From assembly GCA_028408795.1 (NCBI GenBank), contig JAOOLP010000009.1, forward strand, positions 1 through 31,679: a DNA stretch of 31,679 nt, in the 5' to 3' direction. Made by a program: the position numbers and the translations under genes. The notes below the pieces were generated by a model. The model was not told the origin of the DNA, did not search any database, and worked only from the letters and a program-made list of their open reading frames with translations. Origin of the DNA: Candidatus Pelagibacter sp. (GTDB taxonomy: Bacteria; Pseudomonadota; Alphaproteobacteria; Pelagibacterales; Pelagibacteraceae). This document shows positions 1 through 10,725 of this stretch, one piece after another (the stretch's first letter is position 1; each line of letters starts with the position of its first letter).

Positions 1-864
<864 letters not shown>

Positions 865-885
865 CCCATTCTGATCAAAAAAATT

Positions 886-944
886 AATGATTTCATTATA
901 AGTATTTGCATATTCTCGTTTTACTTGTAATATATGAAATCATT
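886..944 (+). other. Long imperfect hairpin abutting the leuA start codon
   Basis: An 11-nt perfect inverted repeat is present: AATGATTTCAT at 886-896 and ATGAAATCATT at 934-944. A further inner arm, ATTATAAG (895-902) with CTTGTAAT (924-931, one G-U), can extend the stem after a small bulge, leaving a loop of about 21 nt. The structure starts 22 nt after the ilvC stop codon and ends 2 nt before the leuA ATG at 947, and no Shine-Dalgarno is visible. There is no real T-tract after it, so it is a poor intrinsic terminator. It could stabilise the ilvC mRNA end or limit ribosome access to leuA. The function is unknown. Confidence 0.5.
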
Positions 945-946
945 TT

Positions 947-2503
947 ATGAGCGATAAAAATAGAATAATAATTTTTGATACAACTATGCGTGATGGAGAG
1001 CAGTCTCCCGGCGCCTCGATGAGTTTGGAGGAAAAACTCCAAATATCAAGAGTGTTTGATGAACTTGGGGTAGATATAATTGAGGCAGGTTTCCCAATTG
1101 CATCTCCTGGAGATTTTGAGGCCGTTACCGAAATAAGCAAGACTCTTAAAAGATCAATACCTGCTGGGTTAGCTAGAGCTACTAAAGGAGATATTGATGC
1201 TTGTCACGAATCTTTAAAACATGCAAAAAATTTTAGGATACACACATTTATTTCTACAAGTCCGCTTCATATGAAGCATAAACTAAATAAATCACCCGAG
1301 GAAGTTCTTGATGCAATTAGAGATAGCGTTTCGTATGCAAGAAAGTTTACAGATGATGTTGAATGGTCTTGTGAAGATGGAACTCGTACTGATATGGACT
1401 ACATGTGTAAAACAGTTGAATTAGCAATTAAGTCTGGAGCAAAAACTATTAATATTCCAGATACTGTAGGTTATACTGTTCCTTCCGAATTTAAAAAAAT
1501 TATAGAAACATTATTAAATAAAGTTCCAAATATAGATAAAGCAATAATATCAACTCATTGTCATAATGATTTAGGATTAGCAGTTGCTAACTCTTTAGCT
1601 GGAGTTATGGCAGGAGCTAGACAGATTGAGTGCACAATTAATGGTATAGGAGAGAGAGCGGGTAACGCAGCTCTTGAGGAAGTAGTAATGGCAATGAGAA
1701 CGCGACAAGACTTAATGCCATACACTACTAATATAAATACAAAACTTTTAAGCAAGGCATCAAAGGTTGTATCAAACGCTACAGGTTTTCCTGTGCAATT
1801 CAATAAAGCAGTAGTTGGGAAAAATGCTTTCGCGCATGAATCTGGTATTCATCAGGATGGGATGCTTAAAAATAGAAATACTTATGAAATAATGACTCCA
1901 GAAAGTGTTGGGGTGAACAAAACATCTTTAGTAATGGGAAAACATTCTGGTCGACATGCGTTTAAAGATAAATTGAATGATTTAGGATACGTAGGAGTTA
2001 CAGATGATGTAATTCAAACAGCTTTTGGAAAATTTAAAGTTTTAGCTGATAAAAAAAAACATATTTATGACGAAGACATCGCAGCTATTGTAGATGATAG
2101 TTTAGTAACAGAAGACAATGCAATTAAATTAAAATCTTTAAAAGTTTTTGCTGGTACTGGAGAGCCTCAAAAAGCTGAAATGACTTTAGAAGTGTTAGGA
2201 GAAATAAAAAAAGCTTCTGAAATAGGAGACGGCCCTGTTGATGCTATATTTAAATGTATTAAAAAACTGTACCCGCATGATGTTAAACTTTTATTATATA
2301 ATGTTCATGCAGTAACAGAAGGTACAGATGCTCAAGCAACTGTTAGTGTCAGAATAGAGGAAAAAGGTAAAACTACAGTTGGCCAAGCAGCTGACACCGA
2401 TACTTTAGTAGCTTCGGCTAACGCATATTTAAGCGCGTTAAATAAACTAATAATTAAGAGAAAAAAAACAGCACCAGACCCAAGTTTGAGTGCACAAATA
2501 TAA
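947..2503 (+). CDS. leuA: 2-isopropylmalate synthase
   Basis: This 518-residue protein condenses acetyl-CoA with 2-oxoisovalerate, the first committed step of leucine synthesis. Near the N-terminus is the family signature FDTTMRDGEQSPGASMS. The HCHNDLGLAVANS segment supplies the two metal-binding histidines of the HMGL-like TIM barrel, and GIGERAGN and HESGIHQDG follow. Residues from about 390 to 505 form the C-terminal LeuA dimer domain where leucine feedback normally acts. Length is normal for the long (type 1) LeuA family. The ATG at 947 puts the catalytic signature at the expected distance from the N-terminus. No clear ribosome binding site precedes it; a hairpin ends 2 nt upstream. It follows ilvC, and mreB starts 12 bp after it. 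Confidence 0.95.
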   Translation: MSDKNRIIIFDTTMRDGEQSPGASMSLEEKLQISRVFDELGVDIIEAGFPIASPGDFEAVTEISKTLKRSIPAGLARATKGDIDACHESLKHAKNFRIHTFISTSPLHMKHKLNKSPEEVLDAIRDSVSYARKFTDDVEWSCEDGTRTDMDYMCKTVELAIKSGAKTINIPDTVGYTVPSEFKKIIETLLNKVPNIDKAIISTHCHNDLGLAVANSLAGVMAGARQIECTINGIGERAGNAALEEVVMAMRTRQDLMPYTTNINTKLLSKASKVVSNATGFPVQFNKAVVGKNAFAHESGIHQDGMLKNRNTYEIMTPESVGVNKTSLVMGKHSGRHAFKDKLNDLGYVGVTDDVIQTAFGKFKVLADKKKHIYDEDIAAIVDDSLVTEDNAIKLKSLKVFAGTGEPQKAEMTLEVLGEIKKASEIGDGPVDAIFKCIKKLYPHDVKLLLYNVHAVTEGTDAQATVSVRIEEKGKTTVGQAADTDTLVASANAYLSALNKLIIKRKKTAPDPSLSAQI

Positions 2504-3552
<1,049 letters not shown>

Positions 3553-3553
<1 letters not shown>

Positions 3554-3572
3554 TTTATCTAAAAAGATAAAT
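3553..3572 (+). other. Perfect hairpin containing the mreC start codon
   Basis: ATTTATCT (3553-3560), loop AAAA (3561-3564) and AGATAAAT (3565-3572) form a perfect 8-bp stem with a tetraloop. It starts at the last base of the mreB stop codon (TAA 3551-3553), and its last two bases are the A and T of the mreC ATG at 3571. No Shine-Dalgarno is visible otherwise. The position suggests a translational brake or coupling element between mreB and mreC, but AT-rich DNA produces short palindromes by chance. Confidence 0.4.
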
Positions 3573-4416
3573 GTCCCCAAGTAGAGATGATTTTAGTATA
3601 GCTTTTCGTTCAGCTCTTTTACAAAAAGGAGCTGCTCAGAGATTCTCATTAATATTTTTAATATTTGTGGCATTGATAATTTTTTTTCTTGATGCCTATA
3701 AATTTAATTTCATGAAGCCTATTAGATCAGTTATAAATGACGGAATCTATAGAGTTTCATTAGTTGCTTCATCACCATCAAGATTTATTCCTCAAGCAAC
3801 AGGCGGAGTTACTGACCTTTTTAATATAAAAAAGGAAAACGAAAGACTAAAACAAGAGTTACAAGCTTACAAAAAAAAAGAGTTAAACGTTGAATTTCTT
3901 TCTAATCAAAATAAAAATTTAAAAAAGATTTTAGAGTCTGAGGAGTCTTATTTAAAAAAAGAAAATATGGTTCTTTCTAAAGTTCTTATTGACAAAGATA
4001 GTCCATACTTAAAAACAATTATAATTAATAGAGGGTCTAAAGCTGGTATTTTAAAAGGCATGCCAGTTATGGATAAAGATTATTTGGTAGGCAGAATAGT
4101 GGAAATTAATTATCTGTCTTCAAGGGTTTTACTTCTGACAGACTTAAATAGTAGAATTCCAGTAACTTTTGGTGAAGATGGGGTACAAGCTATCTTAAAA
4201 GGGTCCGGAGATAGTAGGCCAGTTTTGGAATATCTTCCGGAAGATTTTATTATTGAGGAAGGTATAGATGTTTTTACATCAGGAAAAGATGGAATATTTT
4301 TTCCAGGCACTCCGATTGGCAAAACAACAGAAAATGGTGATGTAAAACTTTTTTCTGAATCTAGCCAATTATCATTTGTCAAAGTTGACATCTCAAATAA
4401 TAAAGGAAATTTTTAA
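3571..4416 (+). CDS. mreC: Rod shape-determining protein MreC
   Basis: MreC is a bitopic inner-membrane protein whose periplasmic part organises PBP2, RodA and MreB in the elongasome. The 281-residue product has a short cytoplasmic N-terminus, one membrane helix at about residues 25-43 and a charged coiled coil at about 85-125 (the KKENERLKQELQAYKKKE run). The periplasmic beta-domain follows, with the recognisable NRGSKAGILKGMPVM and LVGRIVEI pieces. Length is normal for the family. Its stop and the mreD start share one base (TAATG at 4414-4418). A perfect hairpin covers its own start codon. Confidence 0.93.
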   Translation: MSPSRDDFSIAFRSALLQKGAAQRFSLIFLIFVALIIFFLDAYKFNFMKPIRSVINDGIYRVSLVASSPSRFIPQATGGVTDLFNIKKENERLKQELQAYKKKELNVEFLSNQNKNLKKILESEESYLKKENMVLSKVLIDKDSPYLKTIIINRGSKAGILKGMPVMDKDYLVGRIVEINYLSSRVLLLTDLNSRIPVTFGEDGVQAILKGSGDSRPVLEYLPEDFIIEEGIDVFTSGKDGIFFPGTPIGKTTENGDVKLFSESSQLSFVKVDISNNKGNF

Positions 4417-4928
4417 TGGGAAATCTTAGAGTAATAAGAAAATTAATTAATCTTGGTCCCATCATCTTATTATATTATTTATCAATAAGTGAAATAGATA
4501 GTCATTTTGAAAATTATTTTGAAATTTTATCTTTTAATATTCAGTTGATTATAATTTATTTTTGGTCTTTAAAAAGACCAGAAGTTATGGGTAACGGGCA
4601 TGTATTTTTTGCTGGAATAATTAACGACGTCGTAATGGGTGTTCCACTTGGATTAAGTTCTTTATCATATTTAATTGTTGCGCTTACTTCTACTTACGTA
4701 AAAAATATGACGGTAAATACTAGTATAACCTCAGACTGGTTCACATTTTTTGTAGCAATTCTATTTTCTAATTTAACATTTTCAATTTTAGCTTCAAATT
4801 TTACTGACATATCAGTTCAATTAATCGACCTTTCTTACAATACTTTTTTTACTGTTATTTTTTTCCCTTTCTTTTGGTTTATATTTAATATTTACAGCTC
4901 ACTTATAACAACTGGAAAAGATGCTTAA
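4416..4928 (+). CDS. mreD: Rod shape-determining membrane protein MreD
   Basis: This 170-residue, strongly hydrophobic protein has about five membrane helices and lies between mreC and the PBP2 gene, exactly where mreD sits in proteobacteria. Sequence conservation in this family is low; the FFAGIINDVVMGVPLGLSSLSYL stretch resembles the conserved MreD segment of D-x2-x-G-x-PLG type. It is thought to act in the inner membrane with MreC during elongation. It starts by a 1-bp overlap with mreC and ends by an 8-bp overlap with mrdA (ATGCTTAA at 4921-4928), so translation is probably coupled. The call rests mainly on position, length and hydropathy. Confidence 0.85.
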   Translation: MGNLRVIRKLINLGPIILLYYLSISEIDSHFENYFEILSFNIQLIIIYFWSLKRPEVMGNGHVFFAGIINDVVMGVPLGLSSLSYLIVALTSTYVKNMTVNTSITSDWFTFFVAILFSNLTFSILASNFTDISVQLIDLSYNTFFTVIFFPFFWFIFNIYSSLITTGKDA

Positions 4929-6855
4929 TTCAGGATCAGGTAACACAGTAATTAAATCTAAATTAATTAGCAGAAGAATGTTTGTAATGACTATTAGTAA
5001 AGCAGTAGTCGTTGTAGGTGTTTTGGGCAGACTAATTTCTTTACAAATTAATGAAAGCAAAAAATATAAAACTTTATCAGACAAAAACAGATTCAGAGAA
5101 TGGAAATTAGCTCCAGAAAGAGGTGTAATAAAAGACTATTTTAATAGAGAGATTGCATCAAATAAACAAGTTTATCAAATTCATTTAATTCCTGAAAATT
5201 CTCAAAGTATTGAACAAGTTTTTTTCAGACTCAAGTCAATATTAGACTTAAGCGATAAAAAGATTTTTTCTTTAAAGAAAAAAATTGCAAAACAAAAACC
5301 TTGGGAACCTATAATAATATCTGATAACCTTAATTGGTCTGAGTTTTCTAGAATAAATTTATTTTTGCATGAGCTACAAGGGATAGAGCCTATTGTTTCA
5401 GTAGCTAGAGTTTATAAAGATAATTCTTCAGCCCACGTTTTAGGATACGTATCGCAAGTAAGCTCAAAAGATTTAAAAGAGAAGAAATATTTAAAAGAAA
5501 TGTCTGTGCCTGGCATAGCAGTTGGAAAAACAGGTCTGGAAAAAAGACTAGATGAAGAGATAATTGGAAAAGTAGGTTTTCAAAGATACGAGGTAAATGC
5601 TTTTGGAAAAAGAATAAAACAAATTCAAGTTGACCAAGGTCAAGCTGGAAAAAATTTTAAAACTACACTTGATCTTGATATTCAGAAGTTCACTTCTGAA
5701 CTACTTAAAGATAAAGCTGCCTCGGTTTGTGTAATGAATATATACAATGGAGATATAGTATCATTAGTTTCATCACCTATTTTTGACCCCAATGCTTTTG
5801 TACATGGAGTTAAAAAAAAATATTGGGAAAGTCTTATAACGAATAAAAAAAAACCACTTATTAATAAAGCTATATCTGGCTTATATCCTCCAGGCTCAAC
5901 TATAAAAACACTTGTCGCTTTAAGCGCTTTAGAAAATAAAATTATTCGACCTCTAAATACAGTTAAATGCACAGGCAAAATAGAATTGTTTGGAGAAAAA
6001 TTTCACTGTTGGAAAAAGAAAGGTCACGGAGTAGTAAATATGAGATCAGCAATTAAAAGATCATGCGATGTATATTTTTATGAAGTTGCAAGGAGATTAG
6101 GTGTAGATAGATTATCAGAAACAGCTAAAAATTTTGGTTTAGGAAAAAGAGTTTTGAATAATTTTTCTGAAGAACGATCAGGGGTAGTCCCGAGCACTAG
6201 TTGGAAAAAAAAATATATTGGCCAGAATTGGTATCTAGGAGAGACTTTACATTCTGGTATAGGTCAAGGCTACTTTCAAAGCACACCAATTCAACTTTGT
6301 CTGATGACTGCTCAAATAGCTAACGGCGGGTTTGAGATAAAACCAAGAATTATATTTGACAAGGAAAAGAACAATCTAAAAGAGTATTTAAAATTTAAAA
6401 ATGAAAACCCTGGCCAACCATTACCTCAAGAATTATTAGTTTCAAATTTTGACTTAAGACCACTTTTTAAAAATCAAGAAAATATCAAAATTATAAAAGA
6501 TGCTATGTATTCCTCTACCAATGAACCAGGAGGTACTTCTTATAGATCTAGATTAGAGGATAATAGATTTACTTTTGCAGGAAAAACTGGATCATCACAA
6601 ATAAAAAAATTCACCGAAGCACAAAGAGAGGCAGAAGTTAAACAAGAAAGTTTAGACTATAAAGACAGAGATCATGCTCTATTTATAGCTTATGCACCGG
6701 TAAGTGATCCAAAATATGCAATTAGTGTTGTCGTTGAACATGGAGGCTCTGGAAGTAAAGCAGCAGCTCCAATAGCAAAACAAGTAATCAAAAAAGTTTT
6801 AGAACGAGATGCATTAAGAGAGAGCACAAATAATTTAATGGGAGATCCTGTCTAA
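4921..6855 (+). CDS. mrdA: Penicillin-binding protein 2, elongation transpeptidase
   Basis: This 644-residue monofunctional class B PBP cross-links peptidoglycan during side-wall growth as the partner of RodA. An N-terminal membrane anchor lies at about residues 22-42, followed by the dimerisation domain with the ERGVIKDYFNREIASN signature near 66-81. The transpeptidase domain has all three active-site motifs: SxxK at 326-329 (STIK, nucleophile S326), SCD at 381-383 (the usual SxD form in PBP2) and KTG at 555-557. Length is normal. The start overlaps mreD by 8 bp and its stop overlaps the rodA start by 1 bp (TAATG). FtsI is excluded by the mre/rod neighbourhood and the SCD motif. Confidence 0.96.
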   Translation: MLNSGSGNTVIKSKLISRRMFVMTISKAVVVVGVLGRLISLQINESKKYKTLSDKNRFREWKLAPERGVIKDYFNREIASNKQVYQIHLIPENSQSIEQVFFRLKSILDLSDKKIFSLKKKIAKQKPWEPIIISDNLNWSEFSRINLFLHELQGIEPIVSVARVYKDNSSAHVLGYVSQVSSKDLKEKKYLKEMSVPGIAVGKTGLEKRLDEEIIGKVGFQRYEVNAFGKRIKQIQVDQGQAGKNFKTTLDLDIQKFTSELLKDKAASVCVMNIYNGDIVSLVSSPIFDPNAFVHGVKKKYWESLITNKKKPLINKAISGLYPPGSTIKTLVALSALENKIIRPLNTVKCTGKIELFGEKFHCWKKKGHGVVNMRSAIKRSCDVYFYEVARRLGVDRLSETAKNFGLGKRVLNNFSEERSGVVPSTSWKKKYIGQNWYLGETLHSGIGQGYFQSTPIQLCLMTAQIANGGFEIKPRIIFDKEKNNLKEYLKFKNENPGQPLPQELLVSNFDLRPLFKNQENIKIIKDAMYSSTNEPGGTSYRSRLEDNRFTFAGKTGSSQIKKFTEAQREAEVKQESLDYKDRDHALFIAYAPVSDPKYAISVVVEHGGSGSKAAAPIAKQVIKKVLERDALRESTNNLMGDPV

Positions 6856-7979
6856 TGTTTCAACCTAGGTCTATTCAATCTTCTTTAAGTTTTAAAGATA
6901 AATTATATTCCATTGACTACATTTTAGTTATTGGAGTATTAATTCTTGGTATTGTAAGTATGTTTGCGATGTACTCTACAGATGGTGGAGAATTTAAATA
7001 TCATACCAAGAGTCATATATTAAGGTTTTCAGTTTTTTTTCTCTTATTTTTAATTTTATCTTTTGTCCAGATACGTCTTTGGCACAAAACAAGTTATATT
7101 ATTTACTTTGTTTTCTTTTTATTATTATTGGCTGTAAAATATTTTGGTTTAACTTCTTCAGGCTCACAGAGATGGCTAAATCTTTATTTTATGAATTTAC
7201 AACCTTCAGAATTAATGAAGGTAGGATTGATCTTATTTTTAGCAAAATACTATCATAGAGTCTCTATCGAGAATATAAATTCACTAAAATATTTATTTCT
7301 TCCTATAATAGTTTTAATTGCACCAGTCTTATTAGTAATTATGCAGCCAGATCTTGGTACTTCAATTTTGATTGCTGCAGGAGGAGTTGTAGTTGCTTGG
7401 TTAGCAGGTGTAAGATTTAAATTTTTTGCCTATGCTTTGTTAATTTTAATAGCAACTTTGCCAATCGCTATTTCATTTTTAAAACCTTATCAAAAATCCA
7501 GAATATTAACTTTTTTGAACCCAGATAGAGACCCACTTGGAGCTGGCTATCAAATTATACAATCAAAAATAGCTATTGGATCTGGAGGTTTATTTGGAAA
7601 AGGTTTTTTAAATGGATCGCAAAGTTATTTAGATTATTTGCCCGAAAAACATACTGACTTCATATTTACTTTATTTTCTGAGGAGTTTGGTTTTACTGGA
7701 TCAATATTCATTTTATTTCTTTATGGAGTCATAGTTTCAAGAATTATCAAAATTGGAAACATTACTAGAAGTAACTTTGGCAAACTTTATTGTTATAGTT
7801 TCGGCACAGCATTTTTCATATATGTAGTGGTAAATATGGGAATGGTACTTGGTTTGTTGCCAATTGTAGGCTCACCATTACCAATTATGTCATATGGAGG
7901 ATCATCTATGATGGCAATAATGTTTGGATTAGGCATAGTTATGTCTTGCAAGGTTTATAAGGACACTCCAGTAAATTAA
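6855..7979 (+). CDS. rodA: SEDS-family peptidoglycan glycosyltransferase RodA
   Basis: The product is a 374-residue polytopic protein of the SEDS family (about ten membrane helices) that polymerises lipid II into glycan strands together with PBP2. Diagnostic segments are LNLYFMNLQPSELMKVGLILFLAKY, MQPDLGTSILIA, LPEKHTDFIFTLFSEEFGF and the C-terminal PIMSYGGSSMM. The D and E of the HTDF...EE segment are typical of the family. It is the last gene of the tightly overlapped mreC-mreD-mrdA-rodA run. A weak hairpin (7995-7999 with 8016-8020) lies after the stop but lacks a convincing T-tract. It is RodA rather than FtsW because of its PBP2/mre neighbours. Confidence 0.95.
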   Translation: MFQPRSIQSSLSFKDKLYSIDYILVIGVLILGIVSMFAMYSTDGGEFKYHTKSHILRFSVFFLLFLILSFVQIRLWHKTSYIIYFVFFLLLLAVKYFGLTSSGSQRWLNLYFMNLQPSELMKVGLILFLAKYYHRVSIENINSLKYLFLPIIVLIAPVLLVIMQPDLGTSILIAAGGVVVAWLAGVRFKFFAYALLILIATLPIAISFLKPYQKSRILTFLNPDRDPLGAGYQIIQSKIAIGSGGLFGKGFLNGSQSYLDYLPEKHTDFIFTLFSEEFGFTGSIFILFLYGVIVSRIIKIGNITRSNFGKLYCYSFGTAFFIYVVVNMGMVLGLLPIVGSPLPIMSYGGSSMMAIMFGLGIVMSCKVYKDTPVN

Positions 7980-8061
7980 AAAAAAACCTATAATGGTCTA
8001 GATATTTTTTGAAAAAGACCTTGTTAAACTATCCAATTGGTGATTAGATTAAAATTATAAA

Positions 8062-8514
8062 ATGTTTGGTGATAAGAAAAAAATTAAAGATAGCGAACGA
8101 TCACTTATTAGTGAAACCGTCAGTATTGAAGGAACTATAAATAGTTCAGGAGCTATAGACGTTGCTGGGCTTATAAAAGGCCCTGTGATTTCAAAAGAAA
8201 TTGTAATTAGAGAGACAGGCTCAGTAACCGGTACTATAGAAGCAGATAGAGTAGAAGTTCACGGACACATGGACGGAAAAATTTCAGGAGATGATATAGT
8301 AATAGGAAGCACTGGAACTGTTAAGGGCGATATTGAATTCGCAAATAATTTAAAAACTGAAAATGGCGCCGATATAGACGGTTATATTAAGAAAACTCAA
8401 GTATCAAAATCTAAACTTGCACCTGATTTCTTATTCAGTAAAAATAAAGAAGACAAGAAATCAAAAGAAAATGGCGGATCTGAAACAGTTATAAACAAAG
8501 AATCAGTAATCTAG
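8062..8514 (+). CDS. Bactofilin-family cytoskeletal protein
   Basis: Bactofilins form nucleotide-independent filaments from a right-handed beta-helix and often recruit wall-modifying enzymes. This 150-residue protein has the typical central domain (about residues 18-110) built of short repeats rich in V, I, G and D, with family-like pieces such as SETVSIEGTINSSGAIDVAGLIKG, ADRVEVHGHMDGKI and STGTVKGDIEF. The flanking tails are charged and probably disordered, with a Lys- and Ser-rich C-terminus. It lies 82 bp after rodA, so it may have its own promoter, but the position fits a role in cell shape alongside MreB and PBP2. No catalytic motif is expected or seen. Confidence 0.9.
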   Translation: MFGDKKKIKDSERSLISETVSIEGTINSSGAIDVAGLIKGPVISKEIVIRETGSVTGTIEADRVEVHGHMDGKISGDDIVIGSTGTVKGDIEFANNLKTENGADIDGYIKKTQVSKSKLAPDFLFSKNKEDKKSKENGGSETVINKESVI

Positions 8515-8564
8515 CTCAATCTACCGCACTACTAAATCTTCAAACTTTGCATTATAAATTTCCT

Positions 8565-9824
8565 ATGGAAAAATATAAATGTAAATCTGTTGGGATTGTT
8601 GGCTCTGGAATACAAGGTGTTTGTGTGGGACTCCAATTAATAAAAAAAGGGGTACCGGTAACAATATTCGATCGCCATGACCCATTGTCTACAAAATTTA
8701 AACCAGCTTCTTATGGCAACGCAGGACATTTTTCTCCATACGCAGTTCTTCAATTTAACAGACCTGATGTTTTATACGATGTACCAAAAATGCTTTTGAG
8801 TTCTAATGGACCGCTTGCGCTAAAATGGAATTATATACCAAAAATGTATAAATGGTTTTTTTATTATTTAAAGAATTTTAATAAAAGATCTATGCTTCAT
8901 ACCGCTAAATATATGCATCAGATTCTAAATTTGTCTAATGATGCTTACGAAGAAATTTTTAAAGAAATCGATATTACAAATTTAGTCGAAAAAAAGGGAA
9001 TTATATACATTTGGACCAATAAAAATCTTAAAAGCAGAGAGTTAGAAATTAAAGTAAGAAATGATTTGGGTATTAAACAAAAATTGTTAACTCAAAAGCA
9101 AATTTTAGAATTAGAGCCAAACTTAAAACCAGTTTTTGATGCTGGTGTAATCTATGAGACAGCTATGCACGCAAAAGATCCTCACGGAATTTTGAAAGAG
9201 ATATTTAAATTATTTTTAAATAAAGGTGGAAAATTTATCCAAGAAAATATTACTGAAATAAAACAAACTGGGGAAAATCAAACAATTATTAAATCCGAAA
9301 ATGAAGAATATAATTTTGAAAAATCAGTTATTGCCTCTGGAGCATTTTCAAAAAATTTAACTGATCAATTAGGGGAAAATATACCTTTGGATACTGAAAG
9401 AGGTTACCATGTTCACTTTAAAGATATGGACAATCTTATTTCTCGGCCAGTAATTTTTTTAGATAGAGGATTTGGAATGACACCTATGAATCAAGGTTTA
9501 AGAGCTGTAGGCACTGTAGAGTTAGGTGGATTAAAAAATCCTCCATCTAAAAAAAGAATTCAATATATCATAAATTGTGCAAAAGAACTTCTCCCCCAGC
9601 TAGGAGACCATGAAGATGAATGGCTAGGATTTCGTCCAACACTACCGGATTTTCTGCCTATATTAGGTCCATCATTAAAGAATAAGAACATTATTTATGC
9701 ATTTGGTCATCATCATTTAGGCTGGACATTAGGGGCAGTTACAGGCAAAATTGTTTCAGGAATAGTTGCTGGAGAAAAAACCAATTTAGATTTATCTCCT
9801 TATAGCTCTAAAAGATTTAACTAG
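8565..9824 (+). CDS. D-amino-acid dehydrogenase-like FAD oxidoreductase (DadA family)
   Basis: The protein has 419 residues from the ATG at 8565. It begins with the FAD-binding Rossmann loop VGIVGSGIQGVCVGLQLIKKG and the EFDR-like IFDRHDP ending. The DAO-type NAGHFSPY segment follows, and near the C-terminus is the second FAD motif GFRPTLPDFLPILGPS with GHHHLGWTLGAVTG. This pattern is that of DadA, the quinone-linked enzyme that deaminates D-amino acids to 2-oxo acids. A TTG at 8547 gives six more residues, but the ATG places the FAD loop at the usual distance; neither has a good ribosome site. It heads a compact run with a transporter and a D-2-hydroxyacid dehydrogenase. The exact substrate cannot be read; another amine or imino acid is possible. 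Confidence 0.85.
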   Translation: MEKYKCKSVGIVGSGIQGVCVGLQLIKKGVPVTIFDRHDPLSTKFKPASYGNAGHFSPYAVLQFNRPDVLYDVPKMLLSSNGPLALKWNYIPKMYKWFFYYLKNFNKRSMLHTAKYMHQILNLSNDAYEEIFKEIDITNLVEKKGIIYIWTNKNLKSRELEIKVRNDLGIKQKLLTQKQILELEPNLKPVFDAGVIYETAMHAKDPHGILKEIFKLFLNKGGKFIQENITEIKQTGENQTIIKSENEEYNFEKSVIASGAFSKNLTDQLGENIPLDTERGYHVHFKDMDNLISRPVIFLDRGFGMTPMNQGLRAVGTVELGGLKNPPSKKRIQYIINCAKELLPQLGDHEDEWLGFRPTLPDFLPILGPSLKNKNIIYAFGHHHLGWTLGAVTGKIVSGIVAGEKTNLDLSPYSSKRFN

Positions 9825-9831
9825 GAATTTT

Positions 9832-10725
9832 TTGTCAAAAAATTATTTAGCATATACATTACTTGTGTTTGCAACTTTCTGTTGGTCTGGAAATTTTATT
9901 GTAGGCAAATTTGCCTATCTATTTGAAGTGCCTCCATTAACCCTAAATTTTTTAAGATGGGTTTCAGTTTGGATAATTTTAATTCCATTTACTTATAAAG
10001 AAATTTACAATAATTTTAATTACATTAAAAAAAATTGGATAGTAATAAGTTTTATGGGAGTTATTACTATAAGCACGTTTAACTCTGTAGTATATTTTGC
10101 GCTGAACTATACCCAAGTAATAAACGCAGTATTAGTTCTTGCTGCTATTCCGGCAGTAACAATAATAATTTCATCTTTGATGAAGGTAGACAAAACAAAT
10201 ATTTTTCAATTAATTGGATTACTATTATCAATTATAGGAATTAGCGCAATTATTTCAAATGCTGACCTAAACAGGGTCCTATCTTTAAGCTTTAATAAAG
10301 GGGATATATGGATGTTGGTTTGTGTTCTCTCTTGGTCAATTTATTCAACGTTACTTAAGAAACATAGTTTTAAATTTTCTCAATTCACTTTGATACAATT
10401 AATGGTCACGGTTGGAATAATATTTTTAATTCCACAATTTTTTTATGAAAGATCAATCGGTCTAGAAGTAAATTTCAATAAAGCGTTTTTCGTTATTCTT
10501 TTTTATGTTGTAATTTTCCCTGCGTTAGCAGCTTATTATTGTTGGCAAAAAGGCGTAGAAATAGTTGGCCCAAATCGAGCAACAATGTTTGTTCAATTAA
10601 TGCCATTACTGAGCGCTATATTAGCAATTATAATATTTAGAGAAAAACTTGAATTATACCACTTCATAGGAGCCTCGTTTATTTTAACCGGTATTTATTT
10701 ATCGAATAGGAAAGTAAATGCTTAA
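9832..10725 (+). CDS. EamA-type drug/metabolite transporter
   Basis: This 297-residue membrane protein has about ten helices in two repeated EamA halves. The N-terminal half carries the family signature FCWSGNFIVGKFA followed by PPLTLNFLRW, and the second half has the matching LSWSIYSTLLKKH. Near the end the GPNRATMFVQLMPLLSAILAIIIFREKL segment is typical of the family. The start is TTG at 9832, supported by an AGGA site at 9823-9826, 5 nt upstream and overlapping the end of the preceding gene. It overlaps the next gene by 8 bp (ATGCTTAA at 10718-10725). DMT carriers commonly export amino acids or metabolites. Its place between two D-specific enzymes suggests a related substrate, which is inference. 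Confidence 0.88.
   Translation: MSKNYLAYTLLVFATFCWSGNFIVGKFAYLFEVPPLTLNFLRWVSVWIILIPFTYKEIYNNFNYIKKNWIVISFMGVITISTFNSVVYFALNYTQVINAVLVLAAIPAVTIIISSLMKVDKTNIFQLIGLLLSIIGISAIISNADLNRVLSLSFNKGDIWMLVCVLSWSIYSTLLKKHSFKFSQFTLIQLMVTVGIIFLIPQFFYERSIGLEVNFNKAFFVILFYVVIFPALAAYYCWQKGVEIVGPNRATMFVQLMPLLSAILAIIIFREKLELYHFIGASFILTGIYLSNRKVNA

Noticed and set aside
7995..8020. Hairpin GGTCT/AGACC after rodA as an intrinsic terminator
   Set aside because: The stem is only 5 bp with a 16-nt loop, and no T-tract follows.
8547..8564. TTG start giving six extra residues on the DadA-like protein
   Set aside because: The ATG at 8565 places the FAD-binding loop at the usual distance from the N-terminus, and the TTG has no better ribosome site.
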